Below are positions 52,120 through 60,345 of a stretch of DNA of 64,000 nucleotides, in pieces (position 1 is the first letter of the stretch; the number at the start of each line of letters is the position of its first letter). The position numbers were made by a program, and so were the translations under genes. The stretch comes from Duganella fentianensis (GTDB lineage: Bacteria > Pseudomonadota > Gammaproteobacteria > Burkholderiales > Burkholderiaceae_D), in assembly GCF_009857835.1 (NCBI RefSeq), contig NZ_WWCL01000001.1, positions 496,001 through 560,000 on the forward strand, in the 5' to 3' direction. The notes below the pieces were generated by a model. The model did not search any database and was not told where the DNA came from. It saw only the letters and a program-made list of their open reading frames with translations.

Positions 52120-52358
52120 CGCTCTCAAGGAATAAAGCATAAGGATATGTAGCCTTGTAGCAAGAGCACAGAATTGTAGGTGGGGAGTGTGTAGAGAAAC
52201 GGCAATCAATGCCGGCGATGGAACGAGGAGACACACGTTTTACAGAATGTCGTTGTGATAGAGGCTGCAAGCCGCCATAAGCGCGCTACGGCATCACGCA
52301 AACGACCGGGAACGTGAAGCAGTATTTGAAAACGCACCTGAGGGTGCGTTTTTTTTTT
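52120..52358 (+). ncRNA. Candidate structured small RNA or long leader, about 240 nt
   Basis: The stretch runs from a plausible promoter to a strong Rho-independent terminator and carries no convincing open reading frame (the longest, starting at an ATG within GGCGATGGAACG, is about 20 codons without a ribosome site). Local hairpins are visible, for example CGGCAATCAATGCCG and GGCTGCAAGCC, and a quasi-palindrome GCCATAAGCGCGCTACGGC. It does not show the conserved sequences I know for 6S RNA, tmRNA, RNase P RNA or SRP RNA. It could be a free small RNA or an attenuated leader of ogt, 130 bases downstream. No family could be named. Confidence 0.45.
52329..52358 (+). terminator. Rho-independent terminator with ten-T tract
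   Basis: AACGCACC-TGAG-GGTGCGTT forms an 8-bp stem with a 4-base loop and runs directly into T residues (TT plus eight more). It is one of the strongest terminators in the window and lies far from any upstream gene on its strand, which implies a dedicated transcript. Confidence 0.85.
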
Positions 52359-52416
52359 GCGCGCTGCCTGGCGGGCGCGCTTAAAATGCTGTCAGCCAGC
52401 CACCTATGCGATTAAT

Positions 52417-52482
52417 GCAATATGATGAAATCGCAATATGTTGGTGCATTTTTACAACGTTGCCCATCCTTTTTTGGTGCAT
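52417..52482. repeat. Two pairs of short direct repeats upstream of ogt
   Basis: GCAATATG occurs at 52417-52424 and 52433-52440 (16-base period), and TTGGTGCAT at 52441-52449 and 52474-52482 (33-base period), the latter ending 8 bases before the ogt ATG. The 16- and 33-base spacings are near one and a half and three helix turns. They may be binding sites of a regulator such as Ada. Confidence 0.4.
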
Positions 52483-52490
52483 GAGCTGTG

Positions 52491-53012
52491 ATGAAAATAC
52501 AACAGGAAACACAATTGTTTCAGGCCGTAGTGGACTTGCCACTTGGAAAAATCGGCGTGCGCACCGAGGCGGGCAAGATTGCCGAGCTGTGTTATCTGCC
52601 GCCCCATTTTGATGCAAAAGCGCCACAGGACGCTGTGGCAGAAATTGCTGTACATCAATTGCGGCGTTATTGCGACGATGCCGACTATGTGTTCGACCTG
52701 CCGCTGTGCACGGTGGGCACGCCGTTCCAGCAGCGTGTGTGGGACGCCATCCGTTCCATCCCGCGCGGCAGCGTGCGCACCTATGGCGAGCTGGCCAGCC
52801 ACCTCGGCTCCGTACCCCGTGCCGTAGGGCAGGCTTGCGGCGCCAACTGGTTCCCCGTGGTGATCCCCTGCCACCGCGTGACGGCCGCCACAGGGCTGGG
52901 CGGCTTTTCCCGTAGCGACGATCCGAACGGCTATCTGCTGGGCATCAAGCGCTGGCTGCTGGCCCACGAAGGCTCGAGCGAATACGCATGGCAACAGACC
53001 ACGCTGCTCTGA
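52491..53012 (+). CDS. ogt: Methylated-DNA--protein-cysteine methyltransferase
   Basis: 173-residue suicide repair protein that removes O6-alkyl groups from guanine. The active site Cys127 lies in VVIPCHRVTAATG; the helix-turn-helix has FQQRVWDAIRSIPRGSVRTY and VGQACGANWFP. The N-terminal half is present, so it is Ogt-like. I chose the ATG at 52491; a GTG at 52488 is adjacent. It overlaps xerD by 25 bases, a gene pair common in Burkholderiales. Adaptive regulation is possible given the upstream repeats. Confidence 0.95.
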   Translation: MKIQQETQLFQAVVDLPLGKIGVRTEAGKIAELCYLPPHFDAKAPQDAVAEIAVHQLRRYCDDADYVFDLPLCTVGTPFQQRVWDAIRSIPRGSVRTYGELASHLGSVPRAVGQACGANWFPVVIPCHRVTAATGLGGFSRSDDPNGYLLGIKRWLLAHEGSSEYAWQQTTLL

Positions 53013-53893
53013 TCGACGAGTTCTGCGACAGCCTGTGGCTGGAGGACGGACTATCGAAGAACACGCTGGAAGCCTACCGGCGCGACCTGCGCCTGTTCGC
53101 CCAGTGGCTGGCCAGCCAGCGTGCGCAGATAGACGGGCTGGCCGCCGTGGCCAGCCACGACTTGCAGGCGTATATCGCGGCGCGCCATCAGGATAGCGGC
53201 AAAGCCACTTCATCCAACCGGCGCCTGTCCGTGCTGCGGCGTTTCTACCAGTGGCTGCTGCGCCAGCACCGCATCAGCGCCGATCCCACACTCAAGCTGG
53301 TATCGGCCAAACAGCCGCAGCGCTTCGTCCACACGCTGAGCGAAGCCCAGGTGGAAGCCCTGCTGGCGGCACCCGAGGTGGCCACGCCGCTGGGCTTGCG
53401 CGAACGTACCATGCTGGAACTGATGTATGCATCCGGCCTGCGCGTGTCGGAACTGGTCAGCCTGAAGCTGCTCGATCTGGGCCTGAACGAGGGCGTACTG
53501 CGCATCACGGGCAAGGGCGCCAAGACGCGGCTGGTGCCGTTCGGTGCGCAGGCACGCCTGTGGCTGGAACGCTATCTGCACGAGGCCAGAGGCCAGATAC
53601 TCAACGGCCAGCAGGACGATGCGCTGTTCGTGACGGCGCGCGGCGGCGCCATGACGCGCCAGATGTTCTGGATCCTGATCAAGAAGCATGCGCACAAGGC
53701 CGGCATCACTGTGCCGCTGTCGCCGCACACGCTGCGCCATGCGTTTGCCACCCATCTGCTCAACCACGGCGCCGACCTGCGCGTGGTGCAACTGCTGCTG
53801 GGCCATGCCGATATTTCTACCACCCAGATCTACACCCATGTGGCGCGCGAACGCCTGAAACAGCTACATGCTCTGCATCATCCACGTGGATGA
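52988..53893 (+). CDS. xerD: Tyrosine recombinase XerD
   Basis: 301-residue site-specific recombinase that resolves chromosome dimers at dif with XerC. The catalytic set is complete: Arg152 (ASGLRVSELVSL), Lys176 (ITGKGAKTRLVPFG), His247 and Arg250 (SPHTLRHAFATHLL), His273 (LLGHADISTT) and nucleophile Tyr282 (QIYTHV). The N-terminal SAM-like domain spans residues 1-105. The start overlaps ogt by 25 bases. Housekeeping role; not evidence for an integrated element. Confidence 0.95.
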   Translation: MATDHAALIDEFCDSLWLEDGLSKNTLEAYRRDLRLFAQWLASQRAQIDGLAAVASHDLQAYIAARHQDSGKATSSNRRLSVLRRFYQWLLRQHRISADPTLKLVSAKQPQRFVHTLSEAQVEALLAAPEVATPLGLRERTMLELMYASGLRVSELVSLKLLDLGLNEGVLRITGKGAKTRLVPFGAQARLWLERYLHEARGQILNGQQDDALFVTARGGAMTRQMFWILIKKHAHKAGITVPLSPHTLRHAFATHLLNHGADLRVVQLLLGHADISTTQIYTHVARERLKQLHALHHPRG

Positions 53894-53961
53894 ATCAGCA
53901 AGGCAGACCTTAACTGGTTCATAATGGGATGACTAACGTACCGGATACTGAGAGGCGGCCC

Positions 53962-54144
53962 ATGGCAAAAACCAACTTCGCATATGAAAAGCGCCAGCGC
54001 GAGCTGGAAAAAAAGAAAAAGGCGGAGGAAAAAGCCCGCCGCAAGGCCGAGGCGAAAGCCAACCCCGGTCTGGCTGAATCGGAGCAGGAGCAGGCGCTGG
54101 ACAGTGACGACGATGCCGATCAGGCTGGCATGACGGGTGGTTGA
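53962..54144 (+). CDS. Small highly charged protein of unknown function
   Basis: 60-residue protein: a Lys/Glu/Arg-rich helix (AYEKRQRELEKKKKAEEKAR) followed by an acidic tail (DSDDDADQAGMTGG). It has no hydrophobic segment and no known domain; similar short proteins occur in Burkholderiales. The ATG at 53962 follows GAGAGG at good spacing, and a bidirectional terminator lies 14 bases after the stop, so it is a real transcription unit end. A nucleic-acid- or ribosome-associated role would suit the composition but is only a guess. Confidence 0.7.
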   Translation: MAKTNFAYEKRQRELEKKKKAEEKARRKAEAKANPGLAESEQEQALDSDDDADQAGMTGG

Positions 54145-54157
54145 AGTATAAAAGTAC

Positions 54158-54186
54158 AAAACCGGGCCAGGCCCGGTTTTGTTTTG
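54158..54186. terminator. Bidirectional terminator
   Basis: AAAACCGGGC and GCCCGGTTTT form a stem with a three-base loop, with A and T tracts on both sides. It ends the small charged-protein gene and the convergent RND pump gene. Confidence 0.85.
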
Positions 54187-54205
54187 ATACTGGTAGCGTC
54201 AGTCC

Positions 54206-57200
54206 TTACGCTACTTCGGCGATATCAGCCGGTTTGACGGGGTGTAGGTGTTCTTCTTCCTCGTCATGGGCGCGGCCACGGAAGTAGCGTGCGCAGCGTT
54301 TGCCCAGCGTATCGAGGTAGGTGTAGGCCACCGGCACCACCACCAGCGTCAGCAGGGTGGAGGTAATCACCCCGCCGATCACGGCCCGGCCCATGGGCGC
54401 TTGCGTTTCGCCACCATCACCCATGCCTATGGCCATAGGCAGCATGCCGAAGATCATGGCCAGCGTGGTCATCAGGATAGGGCGCAGCCGCACCTGCCCT
54501 GCATTCATCAGTGCCTCGATCTGGCCCATGCCTTCGCGCTGGGCGTGGTTGCTGAAGTCCACCAGCAGAATCGCGTTCTTGGTGACCAGACCCATCAGCA
54601 TGATGAAGCCGATCACGGAGAAGATGTTGAGCGTACTGCCCGTCACCAGCAGGGCCACCAGCACGCCGATTAGCGACAGCGGCAAGGACATCATGATGGC
54701 GACCGGCTGCAGGAAGCTGCCGAACTGGGACGCCAGCACCAGATAGATGAAGATCACGGCGATGCTGAGCGCGATCATGGCCGAGGACATGCTCTCCTCC
54801 ATATCCTGCGCATTGCCGCCCACGTCGAAGCGTACGCCGGCTGGCAGCTCGATTTCCTTCATGGCCTTGCGCACATCGCTATCCACGTCGCCAGCCGGAC
54901 GGCCTTCGACGGACGCATACACGGCGACGCGGCGCTGCAGGGCCTGACGTTTGAGTACCTGCGGGCTGAACGACGGCACGAATTCCACCACCTGACGCAG
55001 CGGCACCATCAGCGGACGCCCATCCGGACCCAGCTTGGAGGAAGCCAGCGACAGGTCGGCCAGATCGGCAATCTTCTGCCGGCCCGATTTGGGCAGCTGT
55101 ACATTGACGTCATAGTTCTGGCCATCGTCGGCCAGGAAGTGGCTGGTGGTATCGCCCGCCACGAAAGGCCGCAGTGCCGTACCGATCTGCTGCACGCTCA
55201 GGCCCAGATCGCTGGCCAGCTCGTTGTTGATGCGTACCGTGGTGGACGGGTTGGCGCCTTCCTGGCTGTATTCGAGGTCGGCCACGCCTTTAATCTTGCG
55301 CATCTTGTCCATCAGGCGGTGGGCCACGGCGTCCAGCTTGCCTTCGTCCGTACCCAGAATGGCGATGAAGATAGGTTTCCAGCCCACCGACATGGTGATG
55401 CCGGCGATGCGGTTGAGCCGCGCGCGCACCGCGCCTTCCAGTTCCTTCTGGCTGCGCCGCTTGAAGGTCTTGCGGTCCTGCAGCTTGACGTCCACCTGCG
55501 CCGTGTTGCGGCCATCCTGCGTGCCGACCACGGCGATGACCTTGGCCACTTCCGGGAATTCCTTCAGGGCCAATTCGACCTGCTTGACCTTGCTATCGGT
55601 GTATTCGATGCTGGAGCCGACCGGGGTTTTCAGGCGCAGATTGATCCAGCCATTGTCCTGCTCGGGGAACATTTCGCCGCCTATCATGGGCACCAGCATC
55701 AGGCTGCCCGCGAACAGGGCGAAGGCGATGGTCAGCGTCAGCTTGCGCCAGCGCAGCGCCAGTGCCAGCACCTTGCCGTACCAGACGTGCAGATGTTCGA
55801 TGCCATGCTCGATGATGTGCATGAGCTGGCCCAGCCACGGCACATATCTGAAGCGGTTTTTCACGGGGTCGGGCCAGACCGAGGACAGCATGGGGTCCAG
55901 CGTGAAACTGACGAACAGCGATACCAGCACGGCCACGGCCACGGTAATGCCGAACTGCAGGAAGAAGCGGCCTATGATGCCCTGCATGAAAGCCACGGGG
56001 ATGAACACGGCCACGATGGCAAAGGTGGTGGCCATTACGGCCAGACCGATTTCATTGGTGCCGTCCTCGGCGGCCTTGCGGTGGTTCTTGCCCATGCCGA
56101 GGTGGCGTACGATGTTTTCGCGCACCACGATGGCGTCGTCGATCAGCAAGCCTATGCACAGCGACAGTGCCATCAGGGTCAGGAAGTTGAGCGTAAAGCC
56201 GAAGAACTTCATGGCGATGAAACTGGCCATAACGGAAATCGGCAGCGTCAGCCCGGTGATGATGGTCGAGCGCCACGAGTGCAGGAAGAAGAACACGATC
56301 ACCATGGTTAGCACGGCGCCTTCCATGATGGTTTCCTTGACGTTGTCGAGCTGGCTCTGGACTTTCAGCGATTCGTCGTTGAGCACGGTGAGGCTGATGT
56401 CGGAAGGCAGGGTTTTCTGGAGTTCCTCCGCCACTTTCTGGATGCGCCGGCCCACTTCCACCACATTGGCATCCTGCACCTTGGTGATATCGATGGTGAC
56501 GGCGCGCTGGCCGTTCAGGCGCGAGATCGACAGTTCTTCCTGCGCACCATCTACCACGGTGGCCACCTGATCCAGATACACGGGGCCATTGGCACGGCGT
56601 GCCACAATGATGCGGTTGAAATCGCGCGCATCTTTCATCTTGCCTTCGATACGCACCAGCTGCTCGTTGCCGGCAAAGCTGATCGAGCCGGCCGGCAGGT
56701 TGGTGTTGGTGGCCTGAATCGCGTTGATCACTTCATCGACGCCGATGGCTTGCGCCGTCAGGTCCTGCGGGCGCAGGCTGATCAGGATTTCGCGCGCCGA
56801 CATGCCGTTCAGGCGCACCTGCCCCACGCCGGCCACGCCCTGGAAGCGCTTGCCGATCAGCTGATCGGCCATGGTGGACAGTTCGCGCAGCGTGTGATTG
56901 GTCGCCGTCAGGCCGATCTGGGCGATGGGGCGGCTGTTCTCGCCTTCGAAGCGTACGATGAAGGGGTCTTTGGCTTCACGCGGGAAGCGCGGACGCACTT
57001 GCGCCACCTTGTCGCGCAAGTCCTGCATGGCCTTGTCCATATTGGTGGACAGTTCGAAATCGATGTAGACGCCGGAACGGCCTTCCCACGAGTTGGCACG
57101 CAGGGTCTTGATGCCGCTGACGGTGTTTACCACGTTCTCGATAGGGCGGGTGATGTCGTTCTCCACTGCCTCGGGCGAAGCACCGGGATACTTCACTTCG

Positions 57201-57340
57201 ATCATGGCGCCGGGTATGTCCACATTGGGCATGGCTTCCAGACCGAGGCCGCGGTAGGAGAACAGGCCCAGCACCATCAGCGCCACCATCACCATGGTAG
57301 CGAACACGGGGTTCTGGATACTGGTTTTAGTAATCCACAT
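54206..57340 (-). CDS. RND efflux pump inner-membrane transporter (HAE1/AcrB-like)
   Basis: 1044-residue proton-driven exporter with 12 membrane helices and two large periplasmic loops. The first helix MVMVALMVLGLFSYRGLG, the early NVDIPGAMIEVKYPGASPEA, the proton-relay Asp pair in GLLIDDAIVVREN and PVAFMQGIIGRFFLQFG are diagnostic; the C-terminal half has GFIMLMGLVTKNAILLVDFS with the relay Lys. It works with the adaptor encoded 3 bases upstream. No outer-membrane channel gene is adjacent. Substrate specificity (drugs, solvents, metals) cannot be assigned. Confidence 0.93.
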   Translation of the reverse strand: MWITKTSIQNPVFATMVMVALMVLGLFSYRGLGLEAMPNVDIPGAMIEVKYPGASPEAVENDITRPIENVVNTVSGIKTLRANSWEGRSGVYIDFELSTNMDKAMQDLRDKVAQVRPRFPREAKDPFIVRFEGENSRPIAQIGLTATNHTLRELSTMADQLIGKRFQGVAGVGQVRLNGMSAREILISLRPQDLTAQAIGVDEVINAIQATNTNLPAGSISFAGNEQLVRIEGKMKDARDFNRIIVARRANGPVYLDQVATVVDGAQEELSISRLNGQRAVTIDITKVQDANVVEVGRRIQKVAEELQKTLPSDISLTVLNDESLKVQSQLDNVKETIMEGAVLTMVIVFFFLHSWRSTIITGLTLPISVMASFIAMKFFGFTLNFLTLMALSLCIGLLIDDAIVVRENIVRHLGMGKNHRKAAEDGTNEIGLAVMATTFAIVAVFIPVAFMQGIIGRFFLQFGITVAVAVLVSLFVSFTLDPMLSSVWPDPVKNRFRYVPWLGQLMHIIEHGIEHLHVWYGKVLALALRWRKLTLTIAFALFAGSLMLVPMIGGEMFPEQDNGWINLRLKTPVGSSIEYTDSKVKQVELALKEFPEVAKVIAVVGTQDGRNTAQVDVKLQDRKTFKRRSQKELEGAVRARLNRIAGITMSVGWKPIFIAILGTDEGKLDAVAHRLMDKMRKIKGVADLEYSQEGANPSTTVRINNELASDLGLSVQQIGTALRPFVAGDTTSHFLADDGQNYDVNVQLPKSGRQKIADLADLSLASSKLGPDGRPLMVPLRQVVEFVPSFSPQVLKRQALQRRVAVYASVEGRPAGDVDSDVRKAMKEIELPAGVRFDVGGNAQDMEESMSSAMIALSIAVIFIYLVLASQFGSFLQPVAIMMSLPLSLIGVLVALLVTGSTLNIFSVIGFIMLMGLVTKNAILLVDFSNHAQREGMGQIEALMNAGQVRLRPILMTTLAMIFGMLPMAIGMGDGGETQAPMGRAVIGGVITSTLLTLVVVPVAYTYLDTLGKRCARYFRGRAHDEEEEHLHPVKPADIAEVA

Positions 57341-57342
57341 GA

Positions 57343-58560
57343 TCAGCCTTTCTTGCCGGCTTCGGCGCTGGCCTGACGGCTGCTATCCTGCGTCGCGGCT
57401 GGCAGCTTGACGGGCGTGCCCGGCTTCAGCGCTTCCAGTTTGGCGACGATGACGTGGGCGCCAGCCTGCAGGCCATCGCGTACTTGCACCAGTCCTTCGT
57501 CTTCGTTGCGCAGGCCCAGTTTGACGGGCTGGGCTACCACCTTGCCTGCCACGATCTGGTACACCACGGGTTCATTCTGGTTGCCGCGCAGGGCCGTCAG
57601 CGGAATGATGGGCGAGACATCGGAACGGTCGGTGACGATGCTGCCTTTGGCGAACATGCCGGCGCGCAGCGCGCTATCTTCATTGCGCACGGCGATGTAG
57701 ACCAGCATGGCGCGCGAACCGGCTTCCGTGGCCGGATTGATGCGGCTCACTTTGCCGGCGAACTCGCGGCCCTGGAAACCATCGACCCTGAACTTCACTT
57801 CCTGGCCGATTTTCACGCGCGGGATTTCGGCCGCCGGCACTTGCGCTTCCAGCGTCAGTTCGGACAGATTGACGATGCTGAACACGGGCATATCGGGCGC
57901 CAGCTTCTCGCCGGCCTGCACATGGCGCTTGCTCACCACGCCGCTGATGGGCGCGCGGATCACGCCATCGTTGAGGGCGATGCGGGCGATCTCCACCAGC
58001 GCGGCAGCGGATTTGACGTTGGCGCGGGCCAGATCGACGCTGTTCTGGGTGGCATCGTAAGCGGTCTGGGAAATGAAGCGCTGCTTGAGCAGGGCCTGGC
58101 TATTGTTTTCGTTCTTGCTGGCCAGCGACAAGCGGGCCTGGGCTTCGTCCAGCGCGGCCTGCTGCTGTTGCAAACGGGCGCGCAGGTCGGCCTGATCGAT
58201 GCGGGCCAGCACCTGGCCTGCGCTGACAGCCATGCCTTCCTGCACGGTAGTGGTTTCCACCACGCCCGAGACCTTGGATTTGATGGTGGCCGAACTCAGT
58301 GGCGCCAGCGAACCGGAGAGCGGCAATTTCACATCGAGCGCGCGCGCATCGACGGCAGTCACGTCGGTGCCGGCCAGCTCCAGAACTTCGGGCGCCTTGT
58401 CCTTGGCAGCGACGGGGGCATTAGTCGCGGCCGGCTTGTTCTGCATCACGCTCCAGCCCCCGCCTGCGGCAGCCAGCACGACGAGGATGGCCACCGGCTT
58501 GCGCCAGCGTCGGGTGGTACGCGTGGGGTGCTGGGTGTGGGGCAGGGTCTCTAGTTTCAT
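57343..58560 (-). CDS. RND efflux periplasmic adaptor (membrane fusion protein)
   Basis: 405-residue adaptor with an N-terminal membrane anchor (about residues 22-40), a biotinyl-lipoyl half motif (ATIKSKVSGVVETTTVQEGM), a coiled-coil hairpin (about 125-185), the second lipoyl half (GVIRAPISGVVSKRHVQAGE) and beta-barrel/membrane-proximal domains. It links the RND transporter to an outer-membrane channel. It is the first gene of the two-gene operon, stop and next start being 3 bases apart. There is no lipobox, so the N-terminus is a helix anchor. Confidence 0.92.
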   Translation of the reverse strand: MKLETLPHTQHPTRTTRRWRKPVAILVVLAAAGGGWSVMQNKPAATNAPVAAKDKAPEVLELAGTDVTAVDARALDVKLPLSGSLAPLSSATIKSKVSGVVETTTVQEGMAVSAGQVLARIDQADLRARLQQQQAALDEAQARLSLASKNENNSQALLKQRFISQTAYDATQNSVDLARANVKSAAALVEIARIALNDGVIRAPISGVVSKRHVQAGEKLAPDMPVFSIVNLSELTLEAQVPAAEIPRVKIGQEVKFRVDGFQGREFAGKVSRINPATEAGSRAMLVYIAVRNEDSALRAGMFAKGSIVTDRSDVSPIIPLTALRGNQNEPVVYQIVAGKVVAQPVKLGLRNEDEGLVQVRDGLQAGAHVIVAKLEALKPGTPVKLPAATQDSSRQASAEAGKKG

Positions 58561-58736
58561 TTGTATTTATCCTTGAAGGGCCGCAGCGAGCAGAGAGCGG
58601 CATGGCGCATGTTGCCACTGTATGAAATTACAAGGCTGCTTACCAGTCCCGTGCGACAGGCGGTGCGAATTTCGCGCTGAAATGCGAAATACGGGGGGCG
58701 AAAGTGGCAATGTTGCTGAGGTAGGCTGCAGGCGGC

Positions 58737-59690
58737 CTAGTCGAGCTGTACGTGCACCAACACCTGCCCATGGTCGGAAGCGCCGGGACTTGCATCGGGC
58801 AAGTGCTCGTTGAAATAGCGCACGGATAATACCTGTCCCAGCGCCTGTGGGGCGGCCGGATGGAAATGCTCGGATACCAGCACATGGTCTATCGTCATGC
58901 GCAGGTCTTCGTGCAGGATGGTGTAGCCATGGGCCGAGCTGCTGGGGTCGCGCTGGATGCGGCGGCTATCGTAATAGCGGCCGGCTGTTTCGCTGCCCCC
59001 TTCGCCCATGATGATGGAAGTGGTGACGGCATCGACGCTATCGTTGAAGTCGCCCAGCACGATACGCGGGCGTGGCGCGTCGCGGTGCAGCTGGCACAGC
59101 AGCGAACGCAGGGCGACGGCTTCCGTGCCGCGCCGGATCAGCGAGCGCAGCTGGGCCTGGGCATGGCACATGGGGTTGTCGTGAGCTGCTTCGCCATCGT
59201 AGTCGGGGCGCTTGGATTTCAGATGCAGCACGATCACATCGAGCTGGCGCTGGTCATCGAGCTGCAGGGTGACGCGCAGCAGGGCACGGGCATAGCTGAG
59301 CGCATCGCGGCTGCCGGCTGGCAGCGTCACGCCGGCCGGAAAATCGGTGTGGATGGCGGCCGGTGCGGCCAGCGGCAAACGCGAGATCAGCGCCACCTGC
59401 GGCATCTGGCGCGGCACTCCCGTGACCGGGTCGGGCGCCGTGCTGACGCCGCACAGGGCGGCCTCGCGGTAATGGCGGCTGTGTGCCAGTACGTCGTGCA
59501 GGGCTTGCAGGCAGAACACTTCCTGCAGGCCGATCACATCGGCATCGAGGCGGTCCAGCTGCTGCGCCGTCCATTGCACTTTGGCAGCATAGTCCTCGGG
59601 GCTCAGGGGTTCCAGATTGTCATACAGTTTTGCGCCGGGCTGGGAAAGGTTGCATACATTGAAAGTGGCAAAACGTATTTCCTGCGGCAT
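58737..59690 (-). CDS. Endonuclease/exonuclease/phosphatase-family hydrolase
   Basis: 317-residue EEP-fold protein. Catalytic-metal blocks are FATFNVCNLSQPG (Asn), DADVIGLQEVFC (Glu), LDVIVLHLKSKRPDYD, RPRIVLGDFNDSVDAV (Asp and Asn) and MTIDHVLVS followed by GASDHGQVLV (Asp-His). The set is complete. There is no signal peptide, so it is cytoplasmic; the family includes nucleases, sphingomyelinases and phosphatases, and the substrate is not predictable. It is divergent from ybaK across 54 bases and about 175 bases from the RND adaptor. Confidence 0.87.
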   Translation of the reverse strand: MPQEIRFATFNVCNLSQPGAKLYDNLEPLSPEDYAAKVQWTAQQLDRLDADVIGLQEVFCLQALHDVLAHSRHYREAALCGVSTAPDPVTGVPRQMPQVALISRLPLAAPAAIHTDFPAGVTLPAGSRDALSYARALLRVTLQLDDQRQLDVIVLHLKSKRPDYDGEAAHDNPMCHAQAQLRSLIRRGTEAVALRSLLCQLHRDAPRPRIVLGDFNDSVDAVTTSIIMGEGGSETAGRYYDSRRIQRDPSSSAHGYTILHEDLRMTIDHVLVSEHFHPAAPQALGQVLSVRYFNEHLPDASPGASDHGQVLVHVQLD

Positions 59691-59744
59691 AATGACAGCC
59701 TCCCTTGCTAACCTTAACCCCGATAGATTGGCAGCGTATCACGC

Positions 59745-60236
59745 ATGGCAAAAAAAGAGCATATCTCCGAGACGCCGGCCACGCAGTTTCTGCGTAAGCA
59801 CGGCGTCTCCTTTAGCGAACATCCTTACGACTACGAGGAACATGGCGGCACCAGCGTGTCGGCACGCGAACTGGGCGTGGATGAACACGCTGTCGTCAAA
59901 ACCCTGATCATGGAAGATGAGGCGGCCAAGCCGCTCGTCGTACTGATGCATGGCGACTGCAAAGTGTCGACCAAGAATCTGGCGCGCCAGATCGGCTGCA
60001 AGAAAGTCGAACCGTGCAAGCCCGAAGTGGCGAATCGCCACACCGGTTTTCTGGTCGGCGGCACCAGCCCCTTCGGCACGCGCAAGCAGATGCCGGTTTA
60101 TCTGGAAAAGACCGTACTGGAGCAAACCATCATTTACATAAATGGCGGAAGGCGCGGCTTTTTAGTGGGCATCAATCCGCATGAACTGGTCAGGCTGCTG
60201 CAGCCAGTTTTGGTTGAGGCAGCCTTACCTGCTTAG
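59745..60236 (+). CDS. ybaK: Aminoacyl-tRNA deacylase YbaK-like
   Basis: 163-residue YbaK/ProX-family protein that hydrolyses mischarged Cys-tRNA(Pro). Diagnostic segments are TPATQFLRKHGVSF, EHAVVKTLIMEDEA with the conserved Lys, CKVSTKNLARQIGCKKVEP, GFLVGGTSPFGTRKQMPVY and a final RGFLVGINPHELVRLL. The length is right. The start at 59745 opens at the family N-terminus (MAKKEHISETPAT). It is divergent from the EEP hydrolase gene. Confidence 0.93.
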   Translation: MAKKEHISETPATQFLRKHGVSFSEHPYDYEEHGGTSVSARELGVDEHAVVKTLIMEDEAAKPLVVLMHGDCKVSTKNLARQIGCKKVEPCKPEVANRHTGFLVGGTSPFGTRKQMPVYLEKTVLEQTIIYINGGRRGFLVGINPHELVRLLQPVLVEAALPA

Positions 60237-60245
60237 ACTAGATAG

Positions 60246-60278
60246 TCCTGCTGCGCGCAACTCGGCGGTGCAGCAGGA
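60246..60278. terminator. Hairpin after ybaK
   Basis: TCCTGCTGC and GCAGCAGGA form a 9-bp stem with a 15-base loop 10 bases after the ybaK stop. No T tract follows, so it may be a weak terminator or an RNA-stability hairpin. Confidence 0.4.
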
Positions 60279-60345
60279 TGGATGCCGAGACGGCGAGCAC
60301 TGATTAATCAAGGAATTGGACGCGCAAATCGAATTTGAACTTGGC

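Noticed and set aside
52120..52358. 6S RNA, tmRNA, RNase P RNA or SRP RNA in the non-coding region
   Set aside because: None of their conserved blocks or end-pairing was recognised; the region is reported only as an unnamed small-RNA candidate.
52988..53893. Tyrosine recombinase as a sign of an integrated element
   Set aside because: It is a housekeeping XerD overlapping ogt, with no attachment repeats, phage genes or tRNA boundary beside it.
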